A stretch of DNA of 64,000 nucleotides from Comamonas sp. JUb58 (GTDB taxonomy: Bacteria; Pseudomonadota; Gammaproteobacteria; Burkholderiales; Burkholderiaceae_C): NCBI RefSeq assembly GCF_004364775.1, contig NZ_SOAL01000011.1:62001-126000 (forward strand), read 5' to 3'. Under the pieces are notes generated by a model. It searched no databases, was not told the origin of the DNA, and saw only the letters and a list, made by a program, of their open reading frames with translations. Positions 25,199 to 33,583 of this stretch are shown here, one piece after another. Position numbers and translations under genes: made by a program. Each line of letters opens with the position of its first letter. Position 1 is the stretch's first letter.

Positions 25199-26094
25199 TT
25201 CGTCTTCCCGTCCTGGCGTGCATTGAGTCCGTCGTTCAGCCCTTCGCCCACCAGGTTGAAGGCCAGCACGGTCAGCAAGATGGCGACGCCGGGAAACACA
25301 GCCATCCACCAGGCCTGGCGCAGCACGGTGCGGGCAGAGCCGATCATGTAGCCCCAGCTCATCAGGTTGGGATCCCCCAAGCCCATGAAGCTCAGGCTCG
25401 ATTCCAGCAGGATGGCGGTGGCCACCATCAGCGAGGCCATCACCACGATGGACGAGGCCGCATTGGGCAGGATCTGCGCCAGGATGATGCGCGGCGTGCT
25501 TTGGCCGGCCAACTGGGCGGCGGCGACAAAATCGCGCTGGCGCAGGGTCAAAAATTCGCCGCGCACCAGGCGCGCCACCGGCGGCCAGGAGACCAGCGCA
25601 ATGGCCACGATGATGGAGTTGACCGAGGGCTCGAAAATGGCCACCAGCACCAGGGCCAGCGCAAAGCTGGGCACGGACTGGAACATTTCGGTAAAGCGCA
25701 TCAGGGTGGCATCGACCCAGCCGCCAAAGTAGCCCGAGATGGCACCAATGCCCACGCCGATCAGCAGCGATACCAGGGTGGAGATCACCGCAATCAGCAG
25801 CGAGATGCGGGCGCCCAGCACCAGGCCCGAGAGAATGTCGCGGCCCATGGTGTCGGTGCCCATCGCAAAGCCTTCGCGCTCCATCGGCGGCAAAAACGGT
25901 TGCTCGACCATGTCCCAGGGGTTGTGCGCGGCCAGCAGCGGGCCAAAGCAGACCAGCAGCGCCACCAGCAGCAAGATGGCCAGGCCCAGCAGGGCGCCAC
26001 GGTTGCGGCAAAAGCGGCTCCAGAATGTGGATCGGTGCTTGTTCTTGGCGGGGGGCGTGTCGGCCGCCAGGGCCGGTTCAGAGATGGCATTCAT
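25195..26094 (-). CDS. Dipeptide/oligopeptide-type ABC transporter permease, DppC-like
   Basis: A 299-residue inner-membrane permease. It has an N-terminal OppC-type segment (FWSRFCRNRGALLGLAIL), six hydrophobic segments and the EAA loop VAAAQLAGQSTPRIILAQILPNA that docks on the ATPase. It pairs with the DppB-like permease at 26109-27083. The gene is 14 bases from that neighbour and overlaps the ATPase gene by four bases. Confidence 0.94.
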   Translation of the reverse strand: MNAISEPALAADTPPAKNKHRSTFWSRFCRNRGALLGLAILLLVALLVCFGPLLAAHNPWDMVEQPFLPPMEREGFAMGTDTMGRDILSGLVLGARISLLIAVISTLVSLLIGVGIGAISGYFGGWVDATLMRFTEMFQSVPSFALALVLVAIFEPSVNSIIVAIALVSWPPVARLVRGEFLTLRQRDFVAAAQLAGQSTPRIILAQILPNAASSIVVMASLMVATAILLESSLSFMGLGDPNLMSWGYMIGSARTVLRQAWWMAVFPGVAILLTVLAFNLVGEGLNDGLNARQDGKTK

Positions 26095-26108
26095 CGCAAG
26101 GCTCCGTT

Positions 26109-27083
26109 TCAGCCCAGCTCGATCCGGGGATCGACCAGGGTGTAGACAAAATCAGTGATCAGGTTGAACAGCACCGCCACGGCGGCTGCGACCAGGAAGC
26201 AGCCCAGCAGCAGGTTGTAGTCGCGCTGCAGCAGGGCATCAAACATCAGGCGGCCAATGCCGGGCCAGGCAAACACGGTCTCGGTCAGCACCGCGCCGCC
26301 GATCAGGCCGCCAGCCTGGATGCCCGCCAGGGTGACGATGGGCAGCAGGGCATTGCGCAGAATGTGCTGGCGCTGGATGCGGCCCATGCGCACGCCCTTG
26401 GCGCGGGCGGTTTTGACAAAGTCCATCTGCGCGACTTCGAGCATCGAGGCCCGGGTCATGCGGGCATAGACCGCCATATAAAAGAGCGCCAGGGTGAGCG
26501 AGGGCAGCACCAGATGCTGGGCAATGTCCCAGGCGCGGGCAAAGCCGGTGGCATCGCTGCCGACGGTGAAGTAGCCAAAACCGGGCAGCCAGCTCAGCTG
26601 CACCGAGAACACCAGCACCGCCATCATCGCCAGCCAGTACAGCGGCGTGGCATAGAACACCAGCGCCACAAAGGTGATGGCGCTGTCCACCCATTTGCCG
26701 ACATGGCGGCTGGCCGTGGCGCCCAAGGCCACGCCAAAAATCAGCGACATCACAAAGGCACTGCCGGTGAGCAGCAAGGTGGCGGGCAGACGCTCGGTAA
26801 TCAGTTCCAGCACCGGGCGCTGCTGGCGATAAGAGAAGCCCAGGTCCAACTGCGTGATGTGGCCCAGGTAGTTGGCCAGCTGGGTGGTGACGGGCTTGTC
26901 CAGGCCAAACTGCTCGCGCAGCTGGGCAACGAACTGCGGGTCCGAGGCCCCCGCTTCGCCCGCTATCACCGCGACCGGGTCGCCGGGCGCTGCGCGGATC
27001 AGCATGAAGTTGACGGTTGCTATGCACATAAGTACCAGCAGACCCTGGAGCACCCGGACGGACATGTAGCGGAGGCGGTTCAT
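26109..27083 (-). CDS. Dipeptide/oligopeptide-type ABC transporter permease, DppB-like
   Basis: A 324-residue permease with the family N-terminus RVLQGLLVLMCIATVNFMLIRAAPGDP and the EAA loop FVKTARAKGVRMGRIQRQHILRNALLP. Six membrane segments are apparent. The ATG at 27083 starts just before the first membrane segment; an upstream frame start at 27128 adds 15 residues without support. It lies between the substrate-binding-protein gene and the DppC-like gene. Confidence 0.94.
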   Translation of the reverse strand: MNRLRYMSVRVLQGLLVLMCIATVNFMLIRAAPGDPVAVIAGEAGASDPQFVAQLREQFGLDKPVTTQLANYLGHITQLDLGFSYRQQRPVLELITERLPATLLLTGSAFVMSLIFGVALGATASRHVGKWVDSAITFVALVFYATPLYWLAMMAVLVFSVQLSWLPGFGYFTVGSDATGFARAWDIAQHLVLPSLTLALFYMAVYARMTRASMLEVAQMDFVKTARAKGVRMGRIQRQHILRNALLPIVTLAGIQAGGLIGGAVLTETVFAWPGIGRLMFDALLQRDYNLLLGCFLVAAAVAVLFNLITDFVYTLVDPRIELG

Positions 27084-27213
27084 AGCGGGGAGACCTTGGA
27101 GCGAGACAAAAGCGTAGCCATCCCGCACGCGCCAGCGGGGGCTGGCAGCGTGCAGAAATCAGCAAAGAAGAAAACCATGCGGCGGCGCTGGGCCGCAGCG
27201 GGTAGCGACCGCT

Positions 27214-28779
27214 TTAACCTATGGAGGCACGGCTCAGGCTGTCATTCAAGCCCACGCCGGAGCTGATCGGGTTCTTGATCTTGGTGCGGTAGAGCGTGGG
27301 GAAGTTGATCTCATGCAACCAGGCCACCGGCACTTCCTCGGTCAGGATCTTCTGCACCTCGGCATAGGCCTTGGCGCGGTCGGCATCGGTCAGCGCCTTG
27401 GCGCCAGCGTCAAACAGCGCATCCACCTTGGGGTTGACATAGCCTTCGATGTTGTTGAACGGCGAGCCCTTGGCGATCGTGTGGCTGGTGTAGGTACGGG
27501 CCACGCCCAGCGCTGGATCGGGGTACTGGTAGACATAGATGATGGCCATGTCGAAATCCCATTCGGCGGTGCGCTGGTTCCAGCCGGCCACATCGGTGCC
27601 GGTGGTCTCCACCTTGATGCCGGCCTGGATCAGGTTCTGGCGGATCATCTCGGCCAGGCGCTGCCAGGATTCGCCATAAGGCAGCGGCAGCAGGCGCACG
27701 GTCTCGCCCTTGTAGCCGGCTTCCTTGAGCAAGGCCTTGGCCTTGTTCAGATCACGCGGGTACTTGGTGACGTCGTCGGAGGCGAACTTCACATGCTGGT
27801 TGAAGGGGCCGGCCGCCGTCTTGGCAAAACCCTGCCAGGCGACCTTGACCATGGCCTCGCGGTCCATCGCATACATGACGGCCTGGCGGAACTTGGGGTT
27901 GTCAAAGGGCGCCTTGCGGTTGTTGAGCACCAGCCAGGAGTGGGGCGAGTAGAACTCCCAGCCCTTGGTGGTGACGGCAGCCCCAGGCAGCTTTGCCAGG
28001 CGCGCCACATCAAAGAACTCGACCGCGCCCCCTGGCACCACATCGACCTTGCCCGATTCAAACGCCGCAGCGCGCGAGGCCGCATCCGGGATGATGTGGA
28101 AGTAGAGGTTCTCCACCATGGGCTCGCCCTTGGTGTGGTAGAGCTCATTGGCCACCAGCTGGATGTAGGAGCCCCGCACCCATTCCTTGTACTTGAAGGG
28201 GCCGGTGCCAATGGGCTTGGCATTGGCCGGGTTGGTGGCGTAGTCGGTGTTCTCGTAGATGTGCTTGGGGATCATCGGCATCGAGCCGGTGTCGAACAGG
28301 CTGATGAAGGGGCCAAACGGGTACTTGAGCTTGAACTCCACCGTGTTGGCATCGATGGCGCGCACGCTCTCCAGCGGCTCCAGCGATGCGCGCAGGCGGG
28401 CATGGGTCTTGCGCAGAAACTTGTCGACCGAGAACACCACGTCATCGGCAGAGAAAGGCTGGCCGTCATGCCACTTGACGCCGGACTTGAGCTTGAAGGT
28501 GTAGGTCAGGCCGTCGTCGGAGCGGTTCCAGGCCGTGGCCAGCAGGCCGTGCGGTTCCAGCTTTTCGTCATAGCGCAGCAGGCCTTCGTAGATATAGCCG
28601 GAGACCAGCTGGGTGGGGCCGTTTTGCACGATGCCCAGCATCAGGCCCGAGGGCTCGGGCTGCACCATTACATTGATCGTTCCCTTGGTTTGCTGCGCCA
28701 GGGCCGCCATGGGCACGCCCGCGATGCTGAGGCCGGCTCCCGCCAGGCTGTAGGAGATGAGTTCACGCCGATTGATCAT
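27214..28779 (-). CDS. Periplasmic substrate-binding protein of a dipeptide/oligopeptide-type ABC transporter
   Basis: A 521-residue SBP_bac_5-family protein. The N-terminus has a signal peptide with adjacent arginines (NRRELISYSLAGAGLSIAGVP, cleavage near ALAQQ), possibly a Tat signal. The conserved family block SDDGLTYTFKLKSGVKWHDGQPFSADDVVFS is present. Such proteins bind peptides, but also nickel, opines, glutathione or amides. Together with the deacetylases and aminotransferase, an acylated amine or peptide-like ligand is plausible here. The ATG at 28779 follows AGGAAG. The gene comes second in the operon. Confidence 0.94.
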   Translation of the reverse strand: MINRRELISYSLAGAGLSIAGVPMAALAQQTKGTINVMVQPEPSGLMLGIVQNGPTQLVSGYIYEGLLRYDEKLEPHGLLATAWNRSDDGLTYTFKLKSGVKWHDGQPFSADDVVFSVDKFLRKTHARLRASLEPLESVRAIDANTVEFKLKYPFGPFISLFDTGSMPMIPKHIYENTDYATNPANAKPIGTGPFKYKEWVRGSYIQLVANELYHTKGEPMVENLYFHIIPDAASRAAAFESGKVDVVPGGAVEFFDVARLAKLPGAAVTTKGWEFYSPHSWLVLNNRKAPFDNPKFRQAVMYAMDREAMVKVAWQGFAKTAAGPFNQHVKFASDDVTKYPRDLNKAKALLKEAGYKGETVRLLPLPYGESWQRLAEMIRQNLIQAGIKVETTGTDVAGWNQRTAEWDFDMAIIYVYQYPDPALGVARTYTSHTIAKGSPFNNIEGYVNPKVDALFDAGAKALTDADRAKAYAEVQKILTEEVPVAWLHEINFPTLYRTKIKNPISSGVGLNDSLSRASIG

Positions 28780-28896
28780 GGTTGCTTCCTGTCTTGGTAT
28801 CGAGGGGTGCCTGGCCTGGTGGGGTTGCGGCGGTGGGGCCGCAAAGGCGGCGGCATGCAAGGGTCGGGGGCTTTAGTCGCGGGTCAGTCGCACCGT

Positions 28897-29709
28897 TCAG
28901 TCGCGGTAATGGCTGCGGCCCGGCGGCTGCAAAAAGCCCAGCAGGCCCTGCCATTCGCGCTCATGCGGGTCGGCGCGCTTGGGCTGGCCGGGCATCACAT
29001 CGGTGTCGCCGCTTTCGTACTGGCGCGCGGTCAGCTCGCAGACCTCGGGCGGCACGGGGTTGATGGCCTGGCCGCTGGACTGGATGGCCAGTTGCACACG
29101 GCAGGCGCGGTCCAGGTTGAGCATCAGGATGAAGGCCTCGGCCACGCTGTTGCCCAGGGTGAGCAGGCCGTGGTTGCGCAGCACCATGGCCTTGGCGGTG
29201 CTGCCCAGGTCGGCGACCAGGCGCGCGCGCTCATGCAGATCCAGCGCGATGCCTTCAAACGTGTGGTACGCCACGCGGTTGTAGAACTGCAGCGCCCATT
29301 GGTTGCTGGGCTGCAGACCGCATTGCAGCGACGAGACCGCCACGCCCGCTTCGGTGTGGGAGTGCACCACGCAGGCGGCGTCGTGCCGGGCGGCATGCAC
29401 GGCGCTGTGGATCACAAAGCCGGCCGGGTTCACCTGGTAGGGCGTGTCTTCCACGATGCGGCCTTCGGCATCGATCTTGACCAGCGAGCTGGCCGTGATG
29501 TCCTTGAACAGGGTGCCAAAGGGGTTGATGAGGAACTGGTCGGTGCGGCCCGGCACCCGCGCCGAGATGTGCGTGTAGATGCTGTCGTCCATCCCGAAGT
29601 GCGCCATCAGGCGGTAGGCGGCGGCCAGGTCTTCGCGAACCTGCTGTTCGCTCTCGGTATGCGATTTGTCGTAGCCGGATTGGACTTCGGCATCAGCCAT
29701 TGCAAGCAT
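28897..29709 (-). CDS. Class II aldolase/adducin-family protein
   Basis: A 270-residue member of the zinc-dependent class II aldolase/adducin family (fuculose-phosphate aldolase, ribulose-phosphate epimerase and decarboxylase relatives). Conserved blocks are YRLMAHFGMDDSIYTHISARVPG at the start, an AVHAARHDAACVVHSHTEAG with the paired metal histidines, and a later VLRNHGLLTLG with the third. The ATG at 29709 follows GAGGACA; a frame extending to 30060 has no support. It is the first gene of the 11-gene minus-strand operon. Its exact substrate is not clear. Confidence 0.88.
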   Translation of the reverse strand: MLAMADAEVQSGYDKSHTESEQQVREDLAAAYRLMAHFGMDDSIYTHISARVPGRTDQFLINPFGTLFKDITASSLVKIDAEGRIVEDTPYQVNPAGFVIHSAVHAARHDAACVVHSHTEAGVAVSSLQCGLQPSNQWALQFYNRVAYHTFEGIALDLHERARLVADLGSTAKAMVLRNHGLLTLGNSVAEAFILMLNLDRACRVQLAIQSSGQAINPVPPEVCELTARQYESGDTDVMPGQPKRADPHEREWQGLLGFLQPPGRSHYRD

Positions 29710-29749
29710 TTTTGTCCTCGTTGAATTTATGTCGTCTAGCGACAGTCGT

Positions 29750-29759
29750 CTGTCGACAG
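29750..29759. promoter_or_regulatory. Palindromic operator candidate before the deacetylase operon
   Basis: The perfect palindrome CTGTCGACAG lies 41 bases upstream of the first gene of the operon. A second, overlapping inverted repeat, CGACAG-TCGT-CTGTCG, covers 29740-29755. The GT..AC core fits sites of GntR regulators with an FCD domain, such as the one encoded inside the operon. Binding is inferred. Confidence 0.5.
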
Positions 29760-30089
29760 GACATAAGTTAACAGACTGAATCGCGGAAGAAAAGGGTTTG
29801 GATCTAGGTGATTTCCAGCATGCCCGCTTTGATCTGGCACAGAAAATTTGCAAAGCACCACAATGGGTTACGTGGATATCGCAGTGCTTGAATATGGTGC
29901 AGGAAAGGGCAGAAAATGCATTGGCTTGGTGCATGGTCGACTGCCTGAGGCGCGCTTTGCACCATCGCGGTGGCCCTGGTGTTTTCCCTGGTTTGGGGTG
30001 GGCGGAGGTCCTGGGATTGACCGTGGCGCAGACCTTGGCTTGACGCCAGCTCGGCGTCATGCCGGTGGTGCTCGGTTAAGATGGCGCCT
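29760..30089. other. Divergent promoter region between the aldolase operon and the riboswitch operon
   Basis: About 330 bases without a convincing gene on either strand. It must carry the minus-strand promoter for the aldolase-ABC-deacetylase operon and the plus-strand promoter for the thiamine-riboswitch transcript. I could not place a confident -35/-10 pair. Confidence 0.5.
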
Positions 30090-30162
30090 GCTCCGGGGTG
30101 CACGCCAGTGCTGAGATCTACACCCGAGAACTTGAACCGGGTCATTCCGGCGGAAGAAGAGC
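30090..30162 (+). ncRNA. TPP (thiamine pyrophosphate) riboswitch aptamer, THI element
   Basis: The sequence has the full order of THI-box elements. CGGGGTGC (30094-30101) is followed by CTGAGA (30111-30116) and CACCC (30121-30125), with GGGTG pairing to CACCC as P2. Next come GAACTTGAACCGGGTCATTCC and GGCGG, matching the conserved GAACCTGA...GGGTAAT..CC.GCG block with a CCGG/CCGG stem. GCTC (30090-30093) pairs with GAGC (30159-30162) to close the aptamer. It lies on the plus strand 80 bases before the LuxE-like gene. Known TPP riboswitches lower expression when the cell has enough thiamine pyrophosphate. Confidence 0.93.
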
Positions 30163-30203
30163 CAACTCCCTGCCATGGGGCGCCTTGCGCGCATTGGAGG
30201 GAG

Positions 30204-30236
30204 CCTTCGGAGCATGACATCACCGCTCTCGAAGGA
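30204..30236 (+). promoter_or_regulatory. Possible ribosome-binding-site sequestering helix of the TPP riboswitch
   Basis: CCTTCGGAG (30204-30212) can pair with CTCTCGAAGG (30226-30235) with one bulged base. The second arm contains the ribosome binding site GAAGGA of the gene starting at 30242. Hiding that site would block translation, the usual mode of TPP riboswitches in proteobacteria. No T-run terminator is present. The pairing was found by eye and not folded. Confidence 0.6.
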
Positions 30237-30241
30237 ATTCC

Positions 30242-31324
30242 ATGGACAAGGCCGATACGCTGGTCGCAGACCTGCTTGCATTCATCGCAATGGATGGCTG
30301 CACCGATGACCAGTTTGACCAGCTCGCGCTGCGTCTCTTTGCCTACCAGTACGCATCCAATACGCCGTTCCGCAGCTTTTGCCAGCGCCGTGGCGCCAGC
30401 CCGCGCACGGTCAAGACCTGGAGCGATATCCCGGCCGTGCCCATCGATGCCTTCAAGGCGCTGGAGCTGCGCAGCGAGCCGCCGTCACAGGCCGAACGCG
30501 TCTTCATGACCAGTGGCACCACCGGACGTGCTGCACGGGGCCGGCATTTTCATCCGGGCTTGCAGGTGTATGACCTGTCGATGCAGCAGCACTTCGCCAC
30601 CCGCTTTATGCAGGGCACAGCGCGCATGCCGATGGGCATCCTGTTCCCTGATGAAGTGGCCATGCCCAACTCCTCGCTGGCGCATTACCTGGCGCTGGCC
30701 AAGTCGGCGTTTGGTACGCCGGAGAGCCGCTATTTTCTGGGGCCGGAGGGCCTGGATATGGACGGGCTCTGCGCCGTGCTGGAAGCGGCCGAGCGCACAG
30801 GCCAGCCCTATGCGCTGCTGGGCGCGAGCTTCAGCCTTGTGCATGTGATGGATGCGCTGCGCGCCCAGGGCCGCCGCTTTCAGCTGCCGGCGGGCAGCCG
30901 CATCCTGGACACCGGTGGCTACAAGGGCCAGTCGCGCGATCTGCCCTTGGCCGACTTTTATGCCGGCCTGACCGAGCTGTTGGGCGTGCCGCCCGAGCTC
31001 TGCATCAACATGTATGGCATGACCGAGCTGAGCACGCAGTTCTATGACAACGGCAATGCCCGCTTGCCCTCGGTCAAATCCGGGCCGCACTGGATTCGCT
31101 CGCGCCTGGTCGAGCCCGTCAGCGGCCGCAGTGTGGCGCCGGGCGAGCGCGGCATTCTGGTGCACTGCGACCTGGCCAACTACAACGCGGTCAGCACCAT
31201 CCTGACCGAGGACGTGGGCCTCTGGGCCGATGGCGGCTTTTTGCTGCTGGGCCGGGCCGAAGGGGCAGCTGCCAAGGGCTGCTCCCTGGCGGTTGACGAG
31301 TTTGTGCAAGCGGCGCGCGCATGA
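30242..31324 (+). CDS. LuxE-like acyl-protein synthetase (ATP-dependent carboxylic acid activation)
   Basis: A 360-residue member of the LuxE family (PF04443), related to acyl-adenylating enzymes. LuxE makes an acyl-adenylate with ATP and carries the acyl group on a cysteine before LuxC reduces it. The nucleotide-binding loop is TSGTTGRA at residues 90-97, INMYGMTELSTQFYD is the later adenylation motif, and the C-terminal cysteine expected to carry the acyl group is C347 in KGCSLAVDE. The start has GAAGGA, which can be masked by the riboswitch. Its end overlaps the LuxC-like gene by four bases. No luciferase genes are nearby, so the acid activated here is probably a thiamine-related one, inferred from the TPP riboswitch and transporter. 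Confidence 0.9.
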   Translation: MDKADTLVADLLAFIAMDGCTDDQFDQLALRLFAYQYASNTPFRSFCQRRGASPRTVKTWSDIPAVPIDAFKALELRSEPPSQAERVFMTSGTTGRAARGRHFHPGLQVYDLSMQQHFATRFMQGTARMPMGILFPDEVAMPNSSLAHYLALAKSAFGTPESRYFLGPEGLDMDGLCAVLEAAERTGQPYALLGASFSLVHVMDALRAQGRRFQLPAGSRILDTGGYKGQSRDLPLADFYAGLTELLGVPPELCINMYGMTELSTQFYDNGNARLPSVKSGPHWIRSRLVEPVSGRSVAPGERGILVHCDLANYNAVSTILTEDVGLWADGGFLLLGRAEGAAAKGCSLAVDEFVQAARA

Positions 31325-32826
31325 TGCAGCCGCAAGCGCCTGAGCGCATGGCCGAGCGCCTACGGGCCGGCTACCTGCCAGGCCTGGATGACAACCAGGT
31401 GCGCTGGCAGGTACTGGTGTATGAGCGCGCAGGTGCCCACCTGGAGGTCGAGGTGCCCGTGCTCAGCGGCGCGCAGATGCAGGCGCTGACCGCGCGGGTA
31501 CGTGCCGCTGCGCAGCGCCAGCTGCAGCCAATGCCGCTGGCCGAGATCGTGGCCGCCATTGACCGCGCCATTGCCCGCCTGCTGGACCCGGCCGACCCCT
31601 ATCGCCGCCAGATCGATGCCTGCCTGCCGCTGGTCTGCGGCTATGACGCGGCAATGGTGCGCCTGGGGCTCAACGGCCTCTTCAAGACTTTCAGGGCGCC
31701 CCAGCTGTGGCGCTTTATCGGCGAGGATTTTGCCAACCCTGGTGTGCTCGATGGCTTTGTGCCGGCCGTCAAAGGCGGGGCCGTGCGCGCCTATGGCCCG
31801 GGCCTGCTGCTGCACAGCTGGGCTGGCAATGTGCCGGCGCTGTCGCTGTGGAGCTTGGTCTGCGGCCTGCTTGTCAAAGCGCCCAGCGTGGGCAAGCTGG
31901 CCAGTGCCGAGCCGCTGTTTGCCGGCTGGTTTGCGCGCTTGCTGGCGGAAGTGCATCCACCCCTGGCCGACTGCCTGGCCGTGGTCTGGTGGCCCGGCGG
32001 CGCGCAGACGGGCGACAGCGCCGAAGGCGCGCAAGTGCTCTATGCCGAGGCCGATACCGTGATGGCCTATGGCAGCAACCAGACCCTGGCCGCGCTGCGC
32101 CAGCAGCTGCCGGTGACCACCCGCTTTTTGCCCCATGGCCACAAGCTGGGTTTTGGCATGGTGGGCGCTGCCGCACTGGATGCCGTCAAAGCGCCGGCCC
32201 ATGCGCGGCTGGCCGCCTGGGATGTCATGCGCTACGACCAGCAGGGCTGCTACTCGCCCCATGTGTTCTATGTAGAGCGGGGCGCTAGCGTCGCACCCCG
32301 CGCCTTTGCCGCATACCTGGCGGCCGAGCTCGCCAACCTGCAGCAGCGCTTTGCGCGCCGGCCGCTGGATCTGGAGGAGGGCGCCGGCCTGGCCCGCTGG
32401 CAGCAGTCGCTGGAATGGCGCGCGCCGGCCGATGATGGCGCTGCCCCGCAGCTGATCGGCCCGGCCGATGCGCCCTGGAGCGTGGCCTATAGCGACAGCC
32501 TGGAGCCGCTGGCGCCCACCGCGCTGTACCGCAGCATCGTGGTGGTGGGGGTAGACAACCTGGACGACGTTGTGCCCTTGGTCGCAGCCCAGCGCGACTA
32601 CCTGCAGACCGCCGGCCTGACCGTGGGCCCCGAAGATTTGTACCGTTTGGCGGGCCTGCTGGGCGCCGCCGGCGTCACCCGCATCAGCGCCTTGGGTACC
32701 ATGGGCGTGCCCGAGGCCGGTTGGCACCACGATGGACGCTTTAGCCTGCTCGACCTGGTGCGCATGACCGAGATTGATGCCGCTGCCGAGGCCGCCGCCC
32801 AGCCGCTTGCGCGCTACGCAGACTGA
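31321..32826 (+). CDS. LuxC-like acyl-CoA/acyl-thioester reductase
   Basis: A 501-residue member of the LuxC family (PF05893), distant relatives of aldehyde dehydrogenases. LuxC takes an activated acyl group on its cysteine and reduces it with NADPH to an aldehyde. The probable catalytic cysteine is C310 in RYDQQGCYSPHVFYVE. The conserved GNVPALSLWSLVCGLL block is at residues 169-184 and a VMAYGSNQTL block at about 248. It is translationally coupled to the LuxE-like gene (ATGA overlap), as expected for a two-part acid reductase. In this operon, with a thiamine riboswitch and ABC importer, its substrate is more likely a heterocyclic acid than a fatty acid; this is inference. Confidence 0.92.
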   Translation: MMQPQAPERMAERLRAGYLPGLDDNQVRWQVLVYERAGAHLEVEVPVLSGAQMQALTARVRAAAQRQLQPMPLAEIVAAIDRAIARLLDPADPYRRQIDACLPLVCGYDAAMVRLGLNGLFKTFRAPQLWRFIGEDFANPGVLDGFVPAVKGGAVRAYGPGLLLHSWAGNVPALSLWSLVCGLLVKAPSVGKLASAEPLFAGWFARLLAEVHPPLADCLAVVWWPGGAQTGDSAEGAQVLYAEADTVMAYGSNQTLAALRQQLPVTTRFLPHGHKLGFGMVGAAALDAVKAPAHARLAAWDVMRYDQQGCYSPHVFYVERGASVAPRAFAAYLAAELANLQQRFARRPLDLEEGAGLARWQQSLEWRAPADDGAAPQLIGPADAPWSVAYSDSLEPLAPTALYRSIVVVGVDNLDDVVPLVAAQRDYLQTAGLTVGPEDLYRLAGLLGAAGVTRISALGTMGVPEAGWHHDGRFSLLDLVRMTEIDAAAEAAAQPLARYAD

Positions 32827-32836
32827 GGGCGGCGCC

Positions 32837-33583
32837 ATGGCATGGATTGATATTGAGCACCTGAGCTTTGCCTATCCGGGCCAGGCCCCTGTCGTGGATG
32901 GCGTGAGCTGGCAGATGGCGCAAGGCGCCTTCCACTGTCTGCTGGGCCGCAGCGGTTGCGGCAAGACCAGCCTGCTGCAGCTGGTCGCTGGCCTGCTGCA
33001 GCCGCAGGCGGGCCGCATTGTGCGCGCAGGCGGTAGCCTGGCCGCACCGGGCCCGCAGCTGGGGGTGATGTTCCAGTCGCCCACCTTGCTGGACTGGCTG
33101 ACGTTGCTGGACAACGTGTTGCTGCCACTGTCGCTGCAGCGCAAGCCCACGGCGCAGGACCGTGCAGCGGCAGAGCAGTTGCTGGCTCAGTTGGGCCTGG
33201 CAGCGCTGGCCCGGCAGCAACCCGGCCAACTGTCCGGCGGGCAGCAAAGCCGGGTGGCGCTGGCGCGGGCCTTGATTCGTGAGCCCGCCTTGCTGCTGCT
33301 CGACGAGCCCTTTGCCGCCCTCGACGCCATCACCCGCGCCGAGCTGCAGGATGAGCTGCTGCGCAGCTGCCGGGCGCGGGGCACCACGGTGCTCTTTGTC
33401 ACCCATGACATCAACGAGGCCGTGTACCTGGGGGACCGGGTGGCGCTGATGCATGGCGGGCACCTCGTCGCCGATATGGAAATTGATCTGCCAACACCCC
33501 GCACCCAGGCCATGCGCCATGGTGCGGCCTTCAACGCCTATGCGGCCCAGGTGCGCGCCGCGATGGACGGGGCCAGCGCATGA
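32837..33583 (+). CDS. ABC transporter ATPase, ThiZ/SsuB-like
   Basis: A 248-residue ATPase of the nitrate/taurine/thiamine-precursor importer group. It has Walker A GRSGCGKTSLLQ, the Q-loop region GVMFQSPTLLDWLTLLDNV, signature LSGGQQSRVALARAL and Walker B LLLLDEPFAALD, then the switch histidine in LFVTHDINEAVYLGDR. The ATG at 32837 follows GAGGG. The permease gene overlaps its end by four bases. It energises the importer formed with the next two genes. Confidence 0.94.
   Translation: MAWIDIEHLSFAYPGQAPVVDGVSWQMAQGAFHCLLGRSGCGKTSLLQLVAGLLQPQAGRIVRAGGSLAAPGPQLGVMFQSPTLLDWLTLLDNVLLPLSLQRKPTAQDRAAAEQLLAQLGLAALARQQPGQLSGGQQSRVALARALIREPALLLLDEPFAALDAITRAELQDELLRSCRARGTTVLFVTHDINEAVYLGDRVALMHGGHLVADMEIDLPTPRTQAMRHGAAFNAYAAQVRAAMDGASA

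Noticed and set aside
25199..26011. N-terminal extension of the fused ABC ATPase frame across the permease gene
   Set aside because: The frame stays open upstream, but the ATGA overlap at 25195-25198 and the normal GsiA-like length fix the start at 25198; the extension is a shadow of the permease.
27313..29724. An 803-codon open frame on the plus strand opposite the peptide-binding protein and aldolase genes
   Set aside because: It lies antisense to two well-conserved genes; its translation is His/Gly/Gln-rich without any domain, as expected from GC-rich third positions.
30242..32826. A true bioluminescence (lux) locus
   Set aside because: LuxE- and LuxC-like genes are present, but no luxAB or luxD gene is near and the operon has a TPP riboswitch and an ABC importer instead.
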